Positions 1 to 8,093 of a DNA stretch of 64,000 nt are shown piece after piece. The notes beneath the pieces were generated by a model that searched no databases, was not told where the DNA came from, and was given only the letters and a program-made list of their open reading frames with translations. The position numbers were made by a program, and so were the translations under genes. The stretch is taken from NCBI GenBank assembly GCA_039821125.1, contig JBCBOR010000004.1, positions 1 through 64,000 on the forward strand. Direction: 5' to 3'. Positions within the stretch are counted from its first letter, which is position 1, and the number at the start of each line of letters is the position of its first letter. Origin of the DNA: Thermohalobaculum sp039821125. GTDB lineage: Bacteria; Pseudomonadota; Alphaproteobacteria; Rhodobacterales; Rhodobacteraceae.

Positions 1-61
1 GATCACTGGCTGCTGCAGCGGGTCCGCGATATCTGGGTTTGTCGGTCTCCTTGGTGGGCGC

Positions 62-120
62 CGCGCCGCTCTGGTGACGGAGGCCCACCCGCCCGCCCCC
101 TCCGCCACCAGAGCGGCGCG
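62..120. repeat. Long inverted repeat downstream of xerD
   Basis: Bases 62-76 are the exact reverse complement of 106-120 (15 bp, starting CGCGCCGCTC). After one mismatch the stem continues about 5 bp inward around a C-rich loop. It lies just past the xerD stop codon, so a strong hairpin in the 3' end of that transcript is likely. No T-run follows on either strand, so it may protect the RNA or help Rho-dependent ending rather than act as a classical terminator. Nothing codable was recognised in bases 1-61. Confidence 0.6.
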
Positions 121-137
121 AGGGGCTGGCGTTGTGC

Positions 138-1055
138 TCAGACCTTGGCCAGCGGATGATGCTCGAGCACCAGGGATTTCAGCCTTGCATCGAGAACATG
201 CGTGTAGATCTCGGTGGTCGAGATGTCGGCGTGTCCGAGCAGCGTCTGGATCGCCCTGAGATCCGCGCCGTTGTTCAACAGGTGCGTTGCGAACGCGTGG
301 CGCAGCGTGTGCGGCGAGATCCCTGCCGGGTCGAGGCCCGCGCGGGCCGCGAGATCCTTGATCATCTGGTAAACCGCGATGCGGGTCAGGTGGCCGGCCT
401 TGCCGCGCGACGGGAAGAGCCACGGCGAGGGCCGTGCACCTTTGGCCACTCGCTCGGCATCGCGCGCATCCCGGATCGCCAGCCAGGCTGCCAGAGCCTC
501 CCGCGCCGGATCCGAGAGAGGAACCATGCGCTCGCGGCCGCCCTTGCCGCGCACCAGAACCATGCGCGGATCGCCCCTGACGGCGCCGACTGGCATCTCG
601 GCCAGTTCGCTGACCCGCAGGCCGGTGGCGTAGATCATCTCGACGAGACAAAGCCGCTGTGCAGATTTCTCGGGGCCGCCATGGGGCTCGGCAGCAGCGC
701 TAAGCATCCGGTCGACATCATCAATGCTCAGACTGCCCGGCAGCGTGCGCTTTCGCCGTGGCCCGCTCAGCCCCGCACCGGGATCGTCCGCGCGCCACCC
801 CGCGGCGAAGGCGAAGCGAAAGAACTGCCGGATGGCCGACAGGCGGCGCGCCCGCGTCGTCTCGGCCAGGCCCGCCGCTGTCAGATGTCCAAGATAGCGC
901 TCGATCGCGGCGCGATCCGCATCGATCAGGCCATCGCCGCCCAGCCAGGTAGCGAAATCCACGAGATCCCGCGCATAGGCTGCGAGTGTGTTGGCCGATG
1001 CTCCGCGCTCGGCCCCCAGCGCATCCAGCCATGTGGCGATCCGATGATCGGTCAT
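138..1055 (-). CDS. xerD: Tyrosine recombinase XerD
   Basis: A 305-residue site-specific tyrosine recombinase. XerD acts with XerC at dif to resolve chromosome dimers at division. An N-terminal SAM-like DNA-binding domain (about 1-95) precedes the catalytic domain. The full catalytic set is visible: R147 (in ATGLRVSEL), K171 (RGKGGRE), H249 and R252 (HTLRH), H275 (LLGHADIS) and nucleophile Y284 (EIYTHV). The start was placed at MTDHRIATW, where homology should begin and which lies 8 nt after the preceding small gene; an ATG further upstream would overlap that gene. XerD rather than XerC is inferred from overall form and the aroK/aroB neighbourhood, so the paralogue assignment is probable, not proven. 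Confidence 0.9.
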   Translation of the reverse strand: MTDHRIATWLDALGAERGASANTLAAYARDLVDFATWLGGDGLIDADRAAIERYLGHLTAAGLAETTRARRLSAIRQFFRFAFAAGWRADDPGAGLSGPRRKRTLPGSLSIDDVDRMLSAAAEPHGGPEKSAQRLCLVEMIYATGLRVSELAEMPVGAVRGDPRMVLVRGKGGRERMVPLSDPAREALAAWLAIRDARDAERVAKGARPSPWLFPSRGKAGHLTRIAVYQMIKDLAARAGLDPAGISPHTLRHAFATHLLNNGADLRAIQTLLGHADISTTEIYTHVLDARLKSLVLEHHPLAKV

Positions 1056-1063
1056 CCCGTGCG

Positions 1064-1198
1064 CTATTGGCTGGGCGAGGGCAGCTCGACCACAACCTCG
1101 CGCGTGGGCGGCGGAAGATCCGCCACCATGGCATAGCCGACCAGTCCCAGCGCCGCGAGGACCACCAGCCGAAAGATGTATTTCAATGCCCGGCCCAT
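1064..1198 (-). CDS. 44-residue single-pass membrane protein upstream of xerD
   Basis: A short ORF starting ATG GGC CGG and encoding MGRALKYIFRLVVLAALGLV followed by about 24 residues. A basic N-terminus, one hydrophobic helix (about 9-25) and a short acidic, proline-containing tail ending SPSQ indicate a small inner-membrane protein with its tail probably outside. It ends 8 nt before the xerD ATG, so the two are probably co-transcribed. It diverges from aroK with about 143 nt between starts. No function is known to me; a similar small ORF at this place in other Rhodobacteraceae is recalled but unchecked. The coherent membrane topology and spacing favour a real gene. Confidence 0.6.
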   Translation of the reverse strand: MGRALKYIFRLVVLAALGLVGYAMVADLPPPTREVVVELPSPSQ

Positions 1199-1341
1199 CG
1201 GACCTGCCTCCTGCGTTTCGGCTTCTCTTTCCTCGCGCTGCGCTCTGGTCTAGAACCGCCGGGATCTTGGCCTTCATGTCAGGGTCTTGGCGTGAAGACT
1301 ATCCCATCCGGCCGGTCGAACGCAATCACGTGACGGCGGCG

Positions 1342-1947
1342 ATGAGTGAGATGACCGAGCAGAGGCCCAGACAGGCGCCGGGCGCCGAGAAGACCGCGAC
1401 GCGCGCTTTGACACAGTCGATCGTGATGATCGGGTTGATGGGGGCGGGCAAGACCTCGGTCGGCACGCGGCTGGCGGCGATGCTGGGGGCCGGTTTCATC
1501 GACTCGGATCACGAGATCGAGGCGGCCGCCGGCAGGACCATCGCGGAGATTTTCGAAGAATTTGGCGAGCCCTACTTTCGCGCAGGCGAGCGGCGGGTGA
1601 TCTCGCGTCTGCTGAGCGGTCCGCCGAAGGTGATCGCAACAGGCGGCGGGGCGTTCATGGATGCCGAGACGCGAGGCGTGATCCTGGCAGAGGCGGTCAG
1701 CGTTTGGCTGCGCGCCGATCTTGACGTGCTGGTGGCCCGCACTGCAGGGCGCACGCACAGGCCGCTTCTCAATTCGGGAGACCCGCGCGAGATCCTGTCC
1801 GGGCTGATCGATGCACGCTATCCGATCTATGCCGAGGCTGATGTCGCCGTCGACAGCCAGCTTGGCCAGACACATGAACAGATGGCCGCCCGGATCATCG
1901 CGGCGCTGGAGGCCGAGGGCCGGGCCTTTGCCGGGGCGGTATCCTGA
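1342..1947 (+). CDS. aroK: Shikimate kinase
   Basis: Shikimate kinase phosphorylates shikimate at O-3 with ATP, the fifth step of the cytoplasmic shikimate pathway to chorismate and aromatic amino acids. The 201-residue product has a Walker A P-loop GLMGAGKT (about 31-38), the substrate-side DSD motif (about 54-56), the F-R-A-G-E segment near 79-83 and the GGGA substrate-binding loop at about 101-104. An N-terminal extension of about 25 residues precedes the core, so a start a few codons later (ATG at 1351) is possible. Its stop overlaps the aroB ATG, a translationally coupled aroK-aroB pair as is usual in proteobacteria. Confidence 0.93.
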   Translation: MSEMTEQRPRQAPGAEKTATRALTQSIVMIGLMGAGKTSVGTRLAAMLGAGFIDSDHEIEAAAGRTIAEIFEEFGEPYFRAGERRVISRLLSGPPKVIATGGGAFMDAETRGVILAEAVSVWLRADLDVLVARTAGRTHRPLLNSGDPREILSGLIDARYPIYAEADVAVDSQLGQTHEQMAARIIAALEAEGRAFAGAVS

Positions 1948-3053
1948 TGCAGATCGTCGATGTCGCGCTGGGGGATCGGTCTTATCGGATCCGCATCGAT
2001 GGTGGTCTGCTGTCGCGCGCCGGGGCGGAGATCCGGCCCTTTCTGCCACGCCCTTTCGCTGCGATTGTCACCGATGAGACCGTGGCGGCGTTGCATCTGG
2101 CGACGCTGAAGGCGGGGTTGGCGGATGCCGGGATCGAGAGCGAGGCGATCATCGTACCGCCGGGCGAGGCGACCAAATCCATGGCCGAGGTCACGCGCGT
2201 GGTCGAACGGTTGCTGGATCTGAAGGTCGAACGTGACGATCTGGTTATCGCCTTCGGGGGCGGGGTGATCGGAGACCTCGCGGGGTTTGCCGCGTCCATC
2301 CTGCGCCGGGGGGTCGGGATCATTCAGATCCCGACAACGTTGCTGGCACAGGTCGACAGCTCGGTCGGCGGCAAGACGGGTGTGAACGCGCCCCATGGCA
2401 AGAACCTGATCGGTGCGTTTCATCAGCCGCGACTGGTGCTGGCCGATATCGATGTGCTCGGCACTTTGACGCCGCGCGATTTCCTTGCGGGCTATGGCGA
2501 GGTCGCGAAATACGGACTGCTGGGGGACGAGGCGTTCTTCGCATGGCTCGAGGCCCATGGCCCGGATCTCGCCGCGGGAGATGCCGCCCTGCGCGCCGAG
2601 GCAGTCCGCCGGTGCTGCCAGATGAAGGCGGACATCGTGGCCCGGGATGAAACCGAGCGCGGCGACCGGGCGCTGCTCAATCTCGGGCACACCTTCGGCC
2701 ATGCGCTCGAGGCGGCAACGGGATACTCCGACCGCCTGCTCCATGGCGAGGGGGTTGCCATTGGCTGTGCGCTGGCCTTCGAGGTCTCGGCCCGCATGGG
2801 TCTTTGTGCTCAGGAGGCACCGAGCCGCGTCCGCGCGCACCTCGATGCCATGGGCATGAAGAAGGATCTCAAAGACATCCCGGGCGACTTGCCCGATGCC
2901 GATGGCCTGATCGAGCTGATGTATCAGGACAAGAAGGTCCGGCAGGGCAAGCTGACATTTATCCTCGCCCGCGGAATTGGAGAGGCGTTCGTGACACGCG
3001 AGGCGGATCTCGATCAGGTTCGCTCGGTCCTCGCCGAAGGGCTACCAATCTGA
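1947..3053 (+). CDS. aroB: 3-dehydroquinate synthase
   Basis: Converts DAHP to 3-dehydroquinate, the second step of the shikimate pathway, using NAD+ and a divalent metal. The 368 residues match the family length. The glycine-rich NAD-binding stretch (AFGGGVIGDLAGF), the GYGEVAKYG metal/active-site segment and the LGHTFGHALE metal-binding histidines are all present, and HGEGVAIG follows. The ATG shares one base with the aroK stop, so translation is coupled. The gene ends before a cluster of palindromes and converges with the radical SAM gene. Confidence 0.95.
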   Translation: MQIVDVALGDRSYRIRIDGGLLSRAGAEIRPFLPRPFAAIVTDETVAALHLATLKAGLADAGIESEAIIVPPGEATKSMAEVTRVVERLLDLKVERDDLVIAFGGGVIGDLAGFAASILRRGVGIIQIPTTLLAQVDSSVGGKTGVNAPHGKNLIGAFHQPRLVLADIDVLGTLTPRDFLAGYGEVAKYGLLGDEAFFAWLEAHGPDLAAGDAALRAEAVRRCCQMKADIVARDETERGDRALLNLGHTFGHALEAATGYSDRLLHGEGVAIGCALAFEVSARMGLCAQEAPSRVRAHLDAMGMKKDLKDIPGDLPDADGLIELMYQDKKVRQGKLTFILARGIGEAFVTREADLDQVRSVLAEGLPI

Positions 3054-3077
3054 CAGCCCGACATCGTAGGCGCGGAG

Positions 3078-3207
3078 CAAGCCCGTTCGAACGGGCTTGT
3101 TTCAAGCGCTTTCCAAAGCGCTTGGTTGCGCCCAGCCGCAATGCCGCGCTGCAGTTTGTTTCGTTTTGGGTGGGTAACGTCGCAGGACCGCTTTTCGAAA
3201 AGCGGTC
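3078..3207. repeat. Cluster of three 22-nt palindromes in a convergent intergenic region
   Basis: Three separate dyads lie between the aroB stop and the convergent radical SAM stop. 3078-3099 is a perfect 22-bp palindrome centred on GTTCGAAC. 3103-3124 has 10-bp arms CAAGCGCTTT/AAAGCGCTTG around CC. 3186-3207 is a perfect palindrome centred on TTTTCGAAAA. Position suggests a transcription barrier between converging genes; the near-zero loops are unusual for terminators and could instead be protein-binding sites. Confidence 0.7.
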
Positions 3208-3228
3208 GGCGCTGTTCGACCAGCTGCG

Positions 3229-4185
3229 CTACCCCGAACAGCTTGCGCCGCCGAGGACGCAGAATTTGGCACAGTGGGGGTGGTTCAGCGGCACAGGGCG
3301 CGAGGCTTCGCTCAGCGTTCGTCCCAACTCGAACTGTTCATCGTAGGCCAGCAGGGTGCAGGCCAGCACGACCGGATGCGCAGCGCCCCTGCGCTTCACA
3401 ACCATGCGGGCGTTCGAGCACATGACGGCCTCGGGCGTTTTGCCAAGGATCCCCCAGCAGGCGGTGGTGATTTCCGGCACCTCTGCGCCTTCGTCCATTT
3501 CCGGGAACAGAACCAGGGCGCCGGGGTTCGCGGCGTCGATCTCGAACTCCTCGCGCGCGAAGAGGTCAGCAAAGGCGGCCCGGCACGTGGCCTCGTCCTC
3601 GCCCCAGAGGGTCCGGCCCGCGACGGCCATGCGAATGCCGGTATCACGCAGCCAGCGCATTCCGCTCAGACTGATCTCGAACGTCCCGTCGCCGCGCTGT
3701 TCGTCGTGCAATGCGGCCGAGTGATGATCCAGGGATATGCGCAGCGTCAGGCGGTCACCATAGGCACCTGCCAACCGGGCAAGCGCGCGCTGGACCGAAG
3801 GGCGCATCATCGGACGCATCGCATTTGTCAGGATCAGCACGTCGAAACCGCGTGCCAGCGCCGCTTCGGCCATCGCGCACATATCGGGGTTCATGAAGGG
3901 CTCGCCGCCCGTGAACCCGATCTCGCGTGTCGCCAGGCCCTGTTCGCGGATCTCATCGAGGTAGGTCTCGACCTCGGCAACTGTCAGGTAGACCAGCGCG
4001 TCATTGGTCGGACTCGAGAGGATATAGCAGTTCTCGCACTCGATGTTGCACAGCGTGCCTGTGTTGAACCACAGCGTCTCGAGCGCTTTTAGCCCAACCT
4101 TTGCCCGGGCCTCACCATTGGCCGTCCAGTCCGGATCCATGAACTTGGCCGGTTTGGCCGGAACCACAGGCATATGGGTGGTCAT
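3229..4185 (-). CDS. Radical SAM protein with Cys-rich C-terminus
   Basis: A 318-residue radical SAM enzyme of unknown substrate. The cluster motif CNIECENC (C-x3-C-x2-C, residue ~50 region) binds the SAM-coordinating 4Fe-4S cluster, and FTGGEPFMNPD is the GGE SAM-binding motif. The C-terminal 90 residues carry many further cysteines, ending HCAKFCVLGGASCSG, suggesting one or two auxiliary clusters (SPASM/twitch-like). The start chosen is MTTHMPVV, preceded by GAGCGAGAGAG; the longer ORF upstream lacks a good ribosome site. No precursor peptide gene was recognised beside it. It could be a peptide- or small-molecule-modifying enzyme; the substrate cannot be told from sequence. Confidence 0.8.
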   Translation of the reverse strand: MTTHMPVVPAKPAKFMDPDWTANGEARAKVGLKALETLWFNTGTLCNIECENCYILSSPTNDALVYLTVAEVETYLDEIREQGLATREIGFTGGEPFMNPDMCAMAEAALARGFDVLILTNAMRPMMRPSVQRALARLAGAYGDRLTLRISLDHHSAALHDEQRGDGTFEISLSGMRWLRDTGIRMAVAGRTLWGEDEATCRAAFADLFAREEFEIDAANPGALVLFPEMDEGAEVPEITTACWGILGKTPEAVMCSNARMVVKRRGAAHPVVLACTLLAYDEQFELGRTLSEASRPVPLNHPHCAKFCVLGGASCSG

Positions 4186-4300
4186 ACTCTCTCGCTCTTC
4201 TCGTCGGTCACGCTTCTGGAAATCTGCACGCAGGTGCCGGTCTGTCAACGCGGCGTGACATGCGATCACGGGATTGTTGAACGCCCGCCCCGACAAATAA

Positions 4301-4322
4301 GACCCCGGGCGATGCCGGGGCC
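4301..4322 (-). terminator. Terminator of the yqiJ-yqiK operon
   Basis: On the minus strand, GGCCCCGG pairs with CCGGGGTC around the loop CATCGC (one G-T pair) and is followed by TTATTT. It lies about 25 nt past the flotillin stop codon, where an intrinsic terminator is expected. Confidence 0.65.
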
Positions 4323-4346
4323 TTGGATCTGTCGGAAGGATCGCGA

Positions 4347-6032
4347 TCAGTGCTTGGGCGTCGTGTCTGCGGGCTCGGGACCTTCGGCATCGCCCTGCGC
4401 CTCCAGCGAGGGGCCCTCGCCCTCCTTGATCGCAGCGAGACCGCCATCGAGGCTGAGGCCGAGTTCCTCGCCGATCTTCTTCATGGCGGGCAGTTGCACC
4501 GCCATCCCGAGGATCGAATCAAGCGCCTGATTGACCACCGGTTTCTCCGCCCCGTTGCCGTTGGCCGCGGCGCCGCCGCCCGTGGCACCGCCCAGACCCG
4601 ACATCTGGTGGATGCGGATGCTGTCGATCTTCTCCGCCGGTTTGACCAGTTCCGCGGCCAGTTTCGGCATGGTCTCGAGCCGGGCGATCTCGACCTTCAT
4701 GTTGATGATCTGCTGGTCGAGCGCGTTTTCCGCGGCAACGATGGCGCGCTGGCCTTCGGCCTCGGCCAGGAGGTCCTTCTTCTTCGCTTCCGCCCGGATC
4801 GCAATGGCGTCCGCTTCGGCCTGGGCCTCCTCGCGGCGCGCTTCGGCACGGTCGGCGGCGGCCTCCTTCTCGGCGGTGGCCTCGACGCGGACCCGGGTCG
4901 CGGACCGCTCTGCCTCGCGTTCGGCTTCGATCAGAGCGACCTGCTTCTCACGTTCGGCCTCGGCGACTTGCCGGGCTGTGACAATCGCCTCCGACGCCTT
5001 GGTGGCCTCGGCCCGTGCCGTGTCGGCCGAGGCCCGCGCACGGCTTTCCTCCTCGGATTTCTGGGCGATGATGATCTGCCGCTCCTGATCGGCGACCTCG
5101 ATCTCGCGTTCCTTGGCAATCTCGGCGGCGCGGATCGCCTGCTCGCGCTCGATATCGGCCGCGCGGACCTGACGCTCCTTGGCAATACGCGCCTGCTCCG
5201 ATGCACGCTCACCCTCGGCCTGACGCTCGGCGATCTCGGCTGCCTGCGCCGCGCGCCGCGTCTCGATATCCAGTTGCTGGTTGATCCGCGCCTGTTCCTG
5301 CTCCCGGGCAATCTCGAGCTGACGCTTCTCGGCTTCCATCGCGGCCTGGGCAACCGCGACCTCGGCTTCGGCATCGATCTCGGCGCGTTCCTTCTTGGAC
5401 TTGGCGATCACCTCGGCCAGCTTGCGCATCCCGACAGCGTTGAAGGCGTTGTTCTCATCGAGTGCTTCGAACGGCGTCTGATCGAGCGCGGTGAGCGAGA
5501 CCGATTCAAGCTCGAGCCCGTTCTTCAGCAGATCCTCGGTGACGGCGTTCTGCACTTCCTGGACAAAGTCGGCACGGTTTTCGTGCAGCTCGTCCATGGT
5601 CATCTGGGCAGCGACGGCACGCAGGCCATCGACCAGCTTGCCCTCGATCATGTCGCGGAGCTGATCCACGTGGAAGGTCCGATCACCGAGCGTCTGCGCG
5701 GCGCGTGCGATCCCGTCATGGGTCGCATTGACCGAGACATAGAACTCAACGCCCACGTCCACGCGCATGCGGTCCTTGGTGATCAGCGCGGCATCGCCGA
5801 AACGCTGCACCTCGAGGCGCAGGGTTTTCATGTTGACGTAGGAAATCTCGTGCAGCAGGGGGATGGAGATCGTGCCGCCGTCCATGATCACTTTCTTCCC
5901 GCCCGCGCCTGTCTTGACGAGGCTGATTTCGCGCGTGGCGCGCCGGTAGAGCCGGGCCAGGACCATGCCGATCAGAACGAAAAGAATGATGATTGCAACG
6001 ACGGGTATCAGAATGCCTTCAAGGCCACCCAT
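4347..6032 (-). CDS. yqiK: Flotillin-family SPFH protein (YqiK type)
   Basis: A 561-residue flotillin. Flotillins sit on the inner membrane, oligomerise and organise membrane microdomains. There is one N-terminal membrane helix (about 5-27, IPVVAIIILFVLIGMVLARLY), an SPFH/Band-7 domain (about 30-210), then a very long Ala/Glu/Arg-rich coiled coil (about 210-430) typical of flotillins. A less ordered tail rich in Gly, Ala and acidic residues follows. The ATG is preceded by AAAGGAGACTGACC, an excellent ribosome site. It lies 12 nt downstream of the YqiJ-like gene, the same pairing as E. coli yqiJ-yqiK. The orthology is inferred from domain order and neighbour. Confidence 0.88.
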   Translation of the reverse strand: MGGLEGILIPVVAIIILFVLIGMVLARLYRRATREISLVKTGAGGKKVIMDGGTISIPLLHEISYVNMKTLRLEVQRFGDAALITKDRMRVDVGVEFYVSVNATHDGIARAAQTLGDRTFHVDQLRDMIEGKLVDGLRAVAAQMTMDELHENRADFVQEVQNAVTEDLLKNGLELESVSLTALDQTPFEALDENNAFNAVGMRKLAEVIAKSKKERAEIDAEAEVAVAQAAMEAEKRQLEIAREQEQARINQQLDIETRRAAQAAEIAERQAEGERASEQARIAKERQVRAADIEREQAIRAAEIAKEREIEVADQERQIIIAQKSEEESRARASADTARAEATKASEAIVTARQVAEAEREKQVALIEAEREAERSATRVRVEATAEKEAAADRAEARREEAQAEADAIAIRAEAKKKDLLAEAEGQRAIVAAENALDQQIINMKVEIARLETMPKLAAELVKPAEKIDSIRIHQMSGLGGATGGGAAANGNGAEKPVVNQALDSILGMAVQLPAMKKIGEELGLSLDGGLAAIKEGEGPSLEAQGDAEGPEPADTTPKH

Positions 6033-6044
6033 GGTCAGTCTCCT

Positions 6045-6779
6045 TTATTTTGTTTCATCTATAGCCATTGCGAACAGCACCGGGCCACGACCGCCCATGA
6101 CGATCACCTCGGTTCCGCGCGGGAGTTCAGCGTCATCGTCGACAGGCTCGACCCGCACATAGTGCAGGTTTCCGTAGAGATCGCGGATGCGCGCCTGCGC
6201 GGGATGGCCCCGGCGGGCGGTGCCCTGCGCAATGACGCCGCGCCGGTCCCCAAGAGAGCGGCGGGAAATCGCCGAGCTTTCGGTCTTCGGGATGATCCGG
6301 CCGAGTGTGCGGGCAAAGATGCCCCCGGCCCAGAGCGATGGGGCGGCAGCCAGCGCCGTGGCTCCCCACCACGGCACAAGCCCGCCCGTAAGCGAAACAG
6401 ACGCGGTCTGAACGCCATACCCGACCAGACCGAACGCGGTCAGCAGACCGGCAAGCCACAAAATGAACGGTACTTTGCCGAAGCCCAACCAGGCGGCGAT
6501 CCCGCCGGCACCGGCAGGCGCGCCGTCCAGCCCTTCGATCTCGGGCCCGTCAATCTCGGCGGCATCGGCACCGTCGAGCGCGTCGGCCCCGTCCAGGGCA
6601 TCTGCGGCATCGAGACCATCGGCCCCGACATCCAGATCAGGGCCGTCCGGCCCTTCGGCCATCAGCGAGCCGCCAACCAGGCTGGCCAGCAGTTCGATGA
6701 CCAGCAGACCCGCGACCAGGGCGAGCGCGCCGGTGAATGGCGCCATGTCCGGGTTCAGCAAAAACGCCAGCGCGGCCAT
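6045..6779 (-). CDS. yqiJ: YqiJ-like NfeD/OB-fold inner-membrane protein
   Basis: A 244-residue membrane protein partnering the flotillin. One membrane helix lies near 12-33. It is followed by a low-complexity acidic loop (about 40-80) made of near-repeats of ALDGAD and ending in EIDGPEIEGLDG, then two or three more helices (about 90-150). The C-terminal soluble OB-fold-like domain (about 165-240) includes GVIAQGTARRGHPAQARIRD. NfeD/YqiJ proteins are thought to act with flotillins in membrane-domain maintenance. The start at MAALAFLL is chosen because GGAGGGGG sits directly before it; an ATG six codons upstream (6797) has no ribosome site. The acidic repeat loop is unusual and may vary between strains. 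Confidence 0.82.
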   Translation of the reverse strand: MAALAFLLNPDMAPFTGALALVAGLLVIELLASLVGGSLMAEGPDGPDLDVGADGLDAADALDGADALDGADAAEIDGPEIEGLDGAPAGAGGIAAWLGFGKVPFILWLAGLLTAFGLVGYGVQTASVSLTGGLVPWWGATALAAAPSLWAGGIFARTLGRIIPKTESSAISRRSLGDRRGVIAQGTARRGHPAQARIRDLYGNLHYVRVEPVDDDAELPRGTEVIVMGGRGPVLFAMAIDETK

Positions 6780-6808
6780 TCCCCCTCCGTTGCGCATGCG
6801 ACGATCAA

Positions 6809-6835
6809 ACGTCTGTTGTTGTCATTATCAGACGT
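6809..6835. promoter_or_regulatory. Candidate operator between yqiJ and the XRE regulator
   Basis: An inverted repeat ACGTCTG/CAGACGT with a 13-nt spacer lies in an AT-rich stretch between the divergent starts. A possible promoter for the XRE gene overlaps it: TTGTCA at 6819 and CATATA about 17 nt further. Inference: the XRE protein binds here and controls itself and perhaps yqiJ-yqiK. Confidence 0.4.
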
Positions 6836-6888
6836 ATGTTACATATATAGGTCAGAAATGTCCAAATTGTAAGAGGCGCGGCGTCGAA

Positions 6889-7137
6889 ATGATCCGCAGG
6901 CAACAGATCACGGCGGCACGGGCGCTTTTGTCCGTATCAAAGGCAGAACTGTCCGAGATGTCGGGGGTGTCCGAGCGTACCATCGCGCGGTTCGAGACCG
7001 GCGAGGGGGACATCACATCCGGCAAACTGGAACGGCTGGAGGATGCTCTGATCGCCCGTGGGATCGAGTTCATCGATGGTGGTGTGACCAGCGTCGCCCT
7101 GAAACGCGTGCGCCCTTCCACCGGCGAGGGTGCGTGA
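6889..7137 (+). CDS. Small XRE-family helix-turn-helix regulator
   Basis: An 82-residue DNA-binding protein that is almost entirely one helix-turn-helix domain: AELSEMSGVSERTIARFETG (about 20-39) is a classic XRE/Cro HTH with the RFE turn. A short second segment follows. The start MIRRQQIT is preceded by AAGAGGCGCGG. It diverges from the yqiJ-yqiK flotillin pair, with an inverted repeat in the gap, so control of that pair or of itself is the simplest idea. Oddity: its last codons and stop lie inside a REP-like hairpin (7127-7152), so the element supplies the C-terminal Glu-Gly-Ala. Confidence 0.75.
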   Translation: MIRRQQITAARALLSVSKAELSEMSGVSERTIARFETGEGDITSGKLERLEDALIARGIEFIDGGVTSVALKRVRPSTGEGA

Positions 7138-7152
7138 CGCACGCACCCTACG
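7127..7152 (+). repeat. REP-like hairpin, single, overlapping a stop codon
   Basis: A variant of the GGGTGCGTC-ACG-GACGCACCC-TACG family found at 11 loci in this window; here the loop region reads GTGACGCAC. It begins inside the XRE gene and contains its TGA. Confidence 0.75.
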
Positions 7153-7184
7153 GGGGTGCGGCGCTTTGGTCGCGTGTCGCGAGG

Positions 7185-8027
7185 TCAGGCGGCAAGCGCG
7201 GCGGACAGTTCTGGACCCTCAACCGTGATCCGGTGCATCAGGCGGCGGTGCCCGTCATAGTCGTTGATCGCCTTGTGCCATGTCGCACGGTTGTCCCAGA
7301 TCACCACGGTGCCCGGCGCATAGCGGACCCGGCAGGTGAACTCGGGCTGGACGCTGTGCGCATAGAGATGATCGAGCAGCGGTTTGCTGTCCTCGGCTGA
7401 CCAGCCGTCGAAATGCGTCGTGAAATCGCCGTTGACGTAGAGGGCCTCGCGCCCCGAGAGCGGATGGCGGATCACCACTGGGTGCAACGCATCCTGGGTC
7501 GCGAGATCCGGGTTGCCGATGCGCCCGGTCCGGGTCGCCTCGTCCCCCTGCCGGGCTGCGCCGAAGGCATGGCGCGAGGAATGCCAGACCTTCATGCCGC
7601 GCAGCGTGTTCTTGAGCCCGTCCGACAACGCATCGAAGGCGGCGTACATCGAGGCGAACATGGTGTCCCCGCCGACATCCGGCGTCTCGACGCAGTGCAG
7701 GATCGAACACATGGCCGGCGCCTGATCGTAGGAGTGGTCGGTGTGCCAGTTCTCGCCGATCGCGCGGGTCTGACCCGGCTCCTTCAGCACCATGGCAACG
7801 CGGGGATGGCCCGGCACCTTGGCAAAGAAGCGGTTGACGTTGATTGGGCCGAAGCGCTCGGCAAAGGCGACCTGGTCGTCGGGGGTGATCTGCTGATCGC
7901 GGATGGCGATGACGGCATGATCGCGGAAGGCCGAGAAGATCGCCTCGAACTGGTCCGGGTCGCGGATGTCGGCGCCTGTGATCTCGGCCCCGAGGGCGCC
8001 TGTCAGCTTGCGGATCGTGGGGGTCAT
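7185..8027 (-). CDS. TauD/TfdA-family Fe(II)/2-oxoglutarate dioxygenase
   Basis: A 280-residue non-haem iron dioxygenase that couples 2-oxoglutarate decarboxylation to hydroxylation of a small substrate; TauD itself releases sulfite from taurine. The iron triad is visible: H95 and D97 in NWHTDHSYD, and H251 in DNRATWHKA. The 2-oxoglutarate arginine is in GHRRLMHR (about 260-266). Length and order match TauD. The neighbours are an XRE regulator and an unknown small gene, with no sulfonate transporter nearby, so the substrate is not assignable: taurine, an alkylsulfonate or another small acid remain possible. The start has GAAGGGAGACCGCG before it. Confidence 0.85.
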   Translation of the reverse strand: MTPTIRKLTGALGAEITGADIRDPDQFEAIFSAFRDHAVIAIRDQQITPDDQVAFAERFGPINVNRFFAKVPGHPRVAMVLKEPGQTRAIGENWHTDHSYDQAPAMCSILHCVETPDVGGDTMFASMYAAFDALSDGLKNTLRGMKVWHSSRHAFGAARQGDEATRTGRIGNPDLATQDALHPVVIRHPLSGREALYVNGDFTTHFDGWSAEDSKPLLDHLYAHSVQPEFTCRVRYAPGTVVIWDNRATWHKAINDYDGHRRLMHRITVEGPELSAALAA

Positions 8028-8093
8028 CGCGGTCTCCCTTCATGGCTTGTTATCCATTTTTCGCCAGAGTGCGCCTGAAGCCGGGAGCCGTCA

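Noticed and set aside
4323..6872. 849-codon ORF on the plus strand opposite the flotillin gene
   Set aside because: It is the high-GC shadow of a gene with clear flotillin domains; its translation has no recognisable domain and a low-complexity Leu/Gly pattern.
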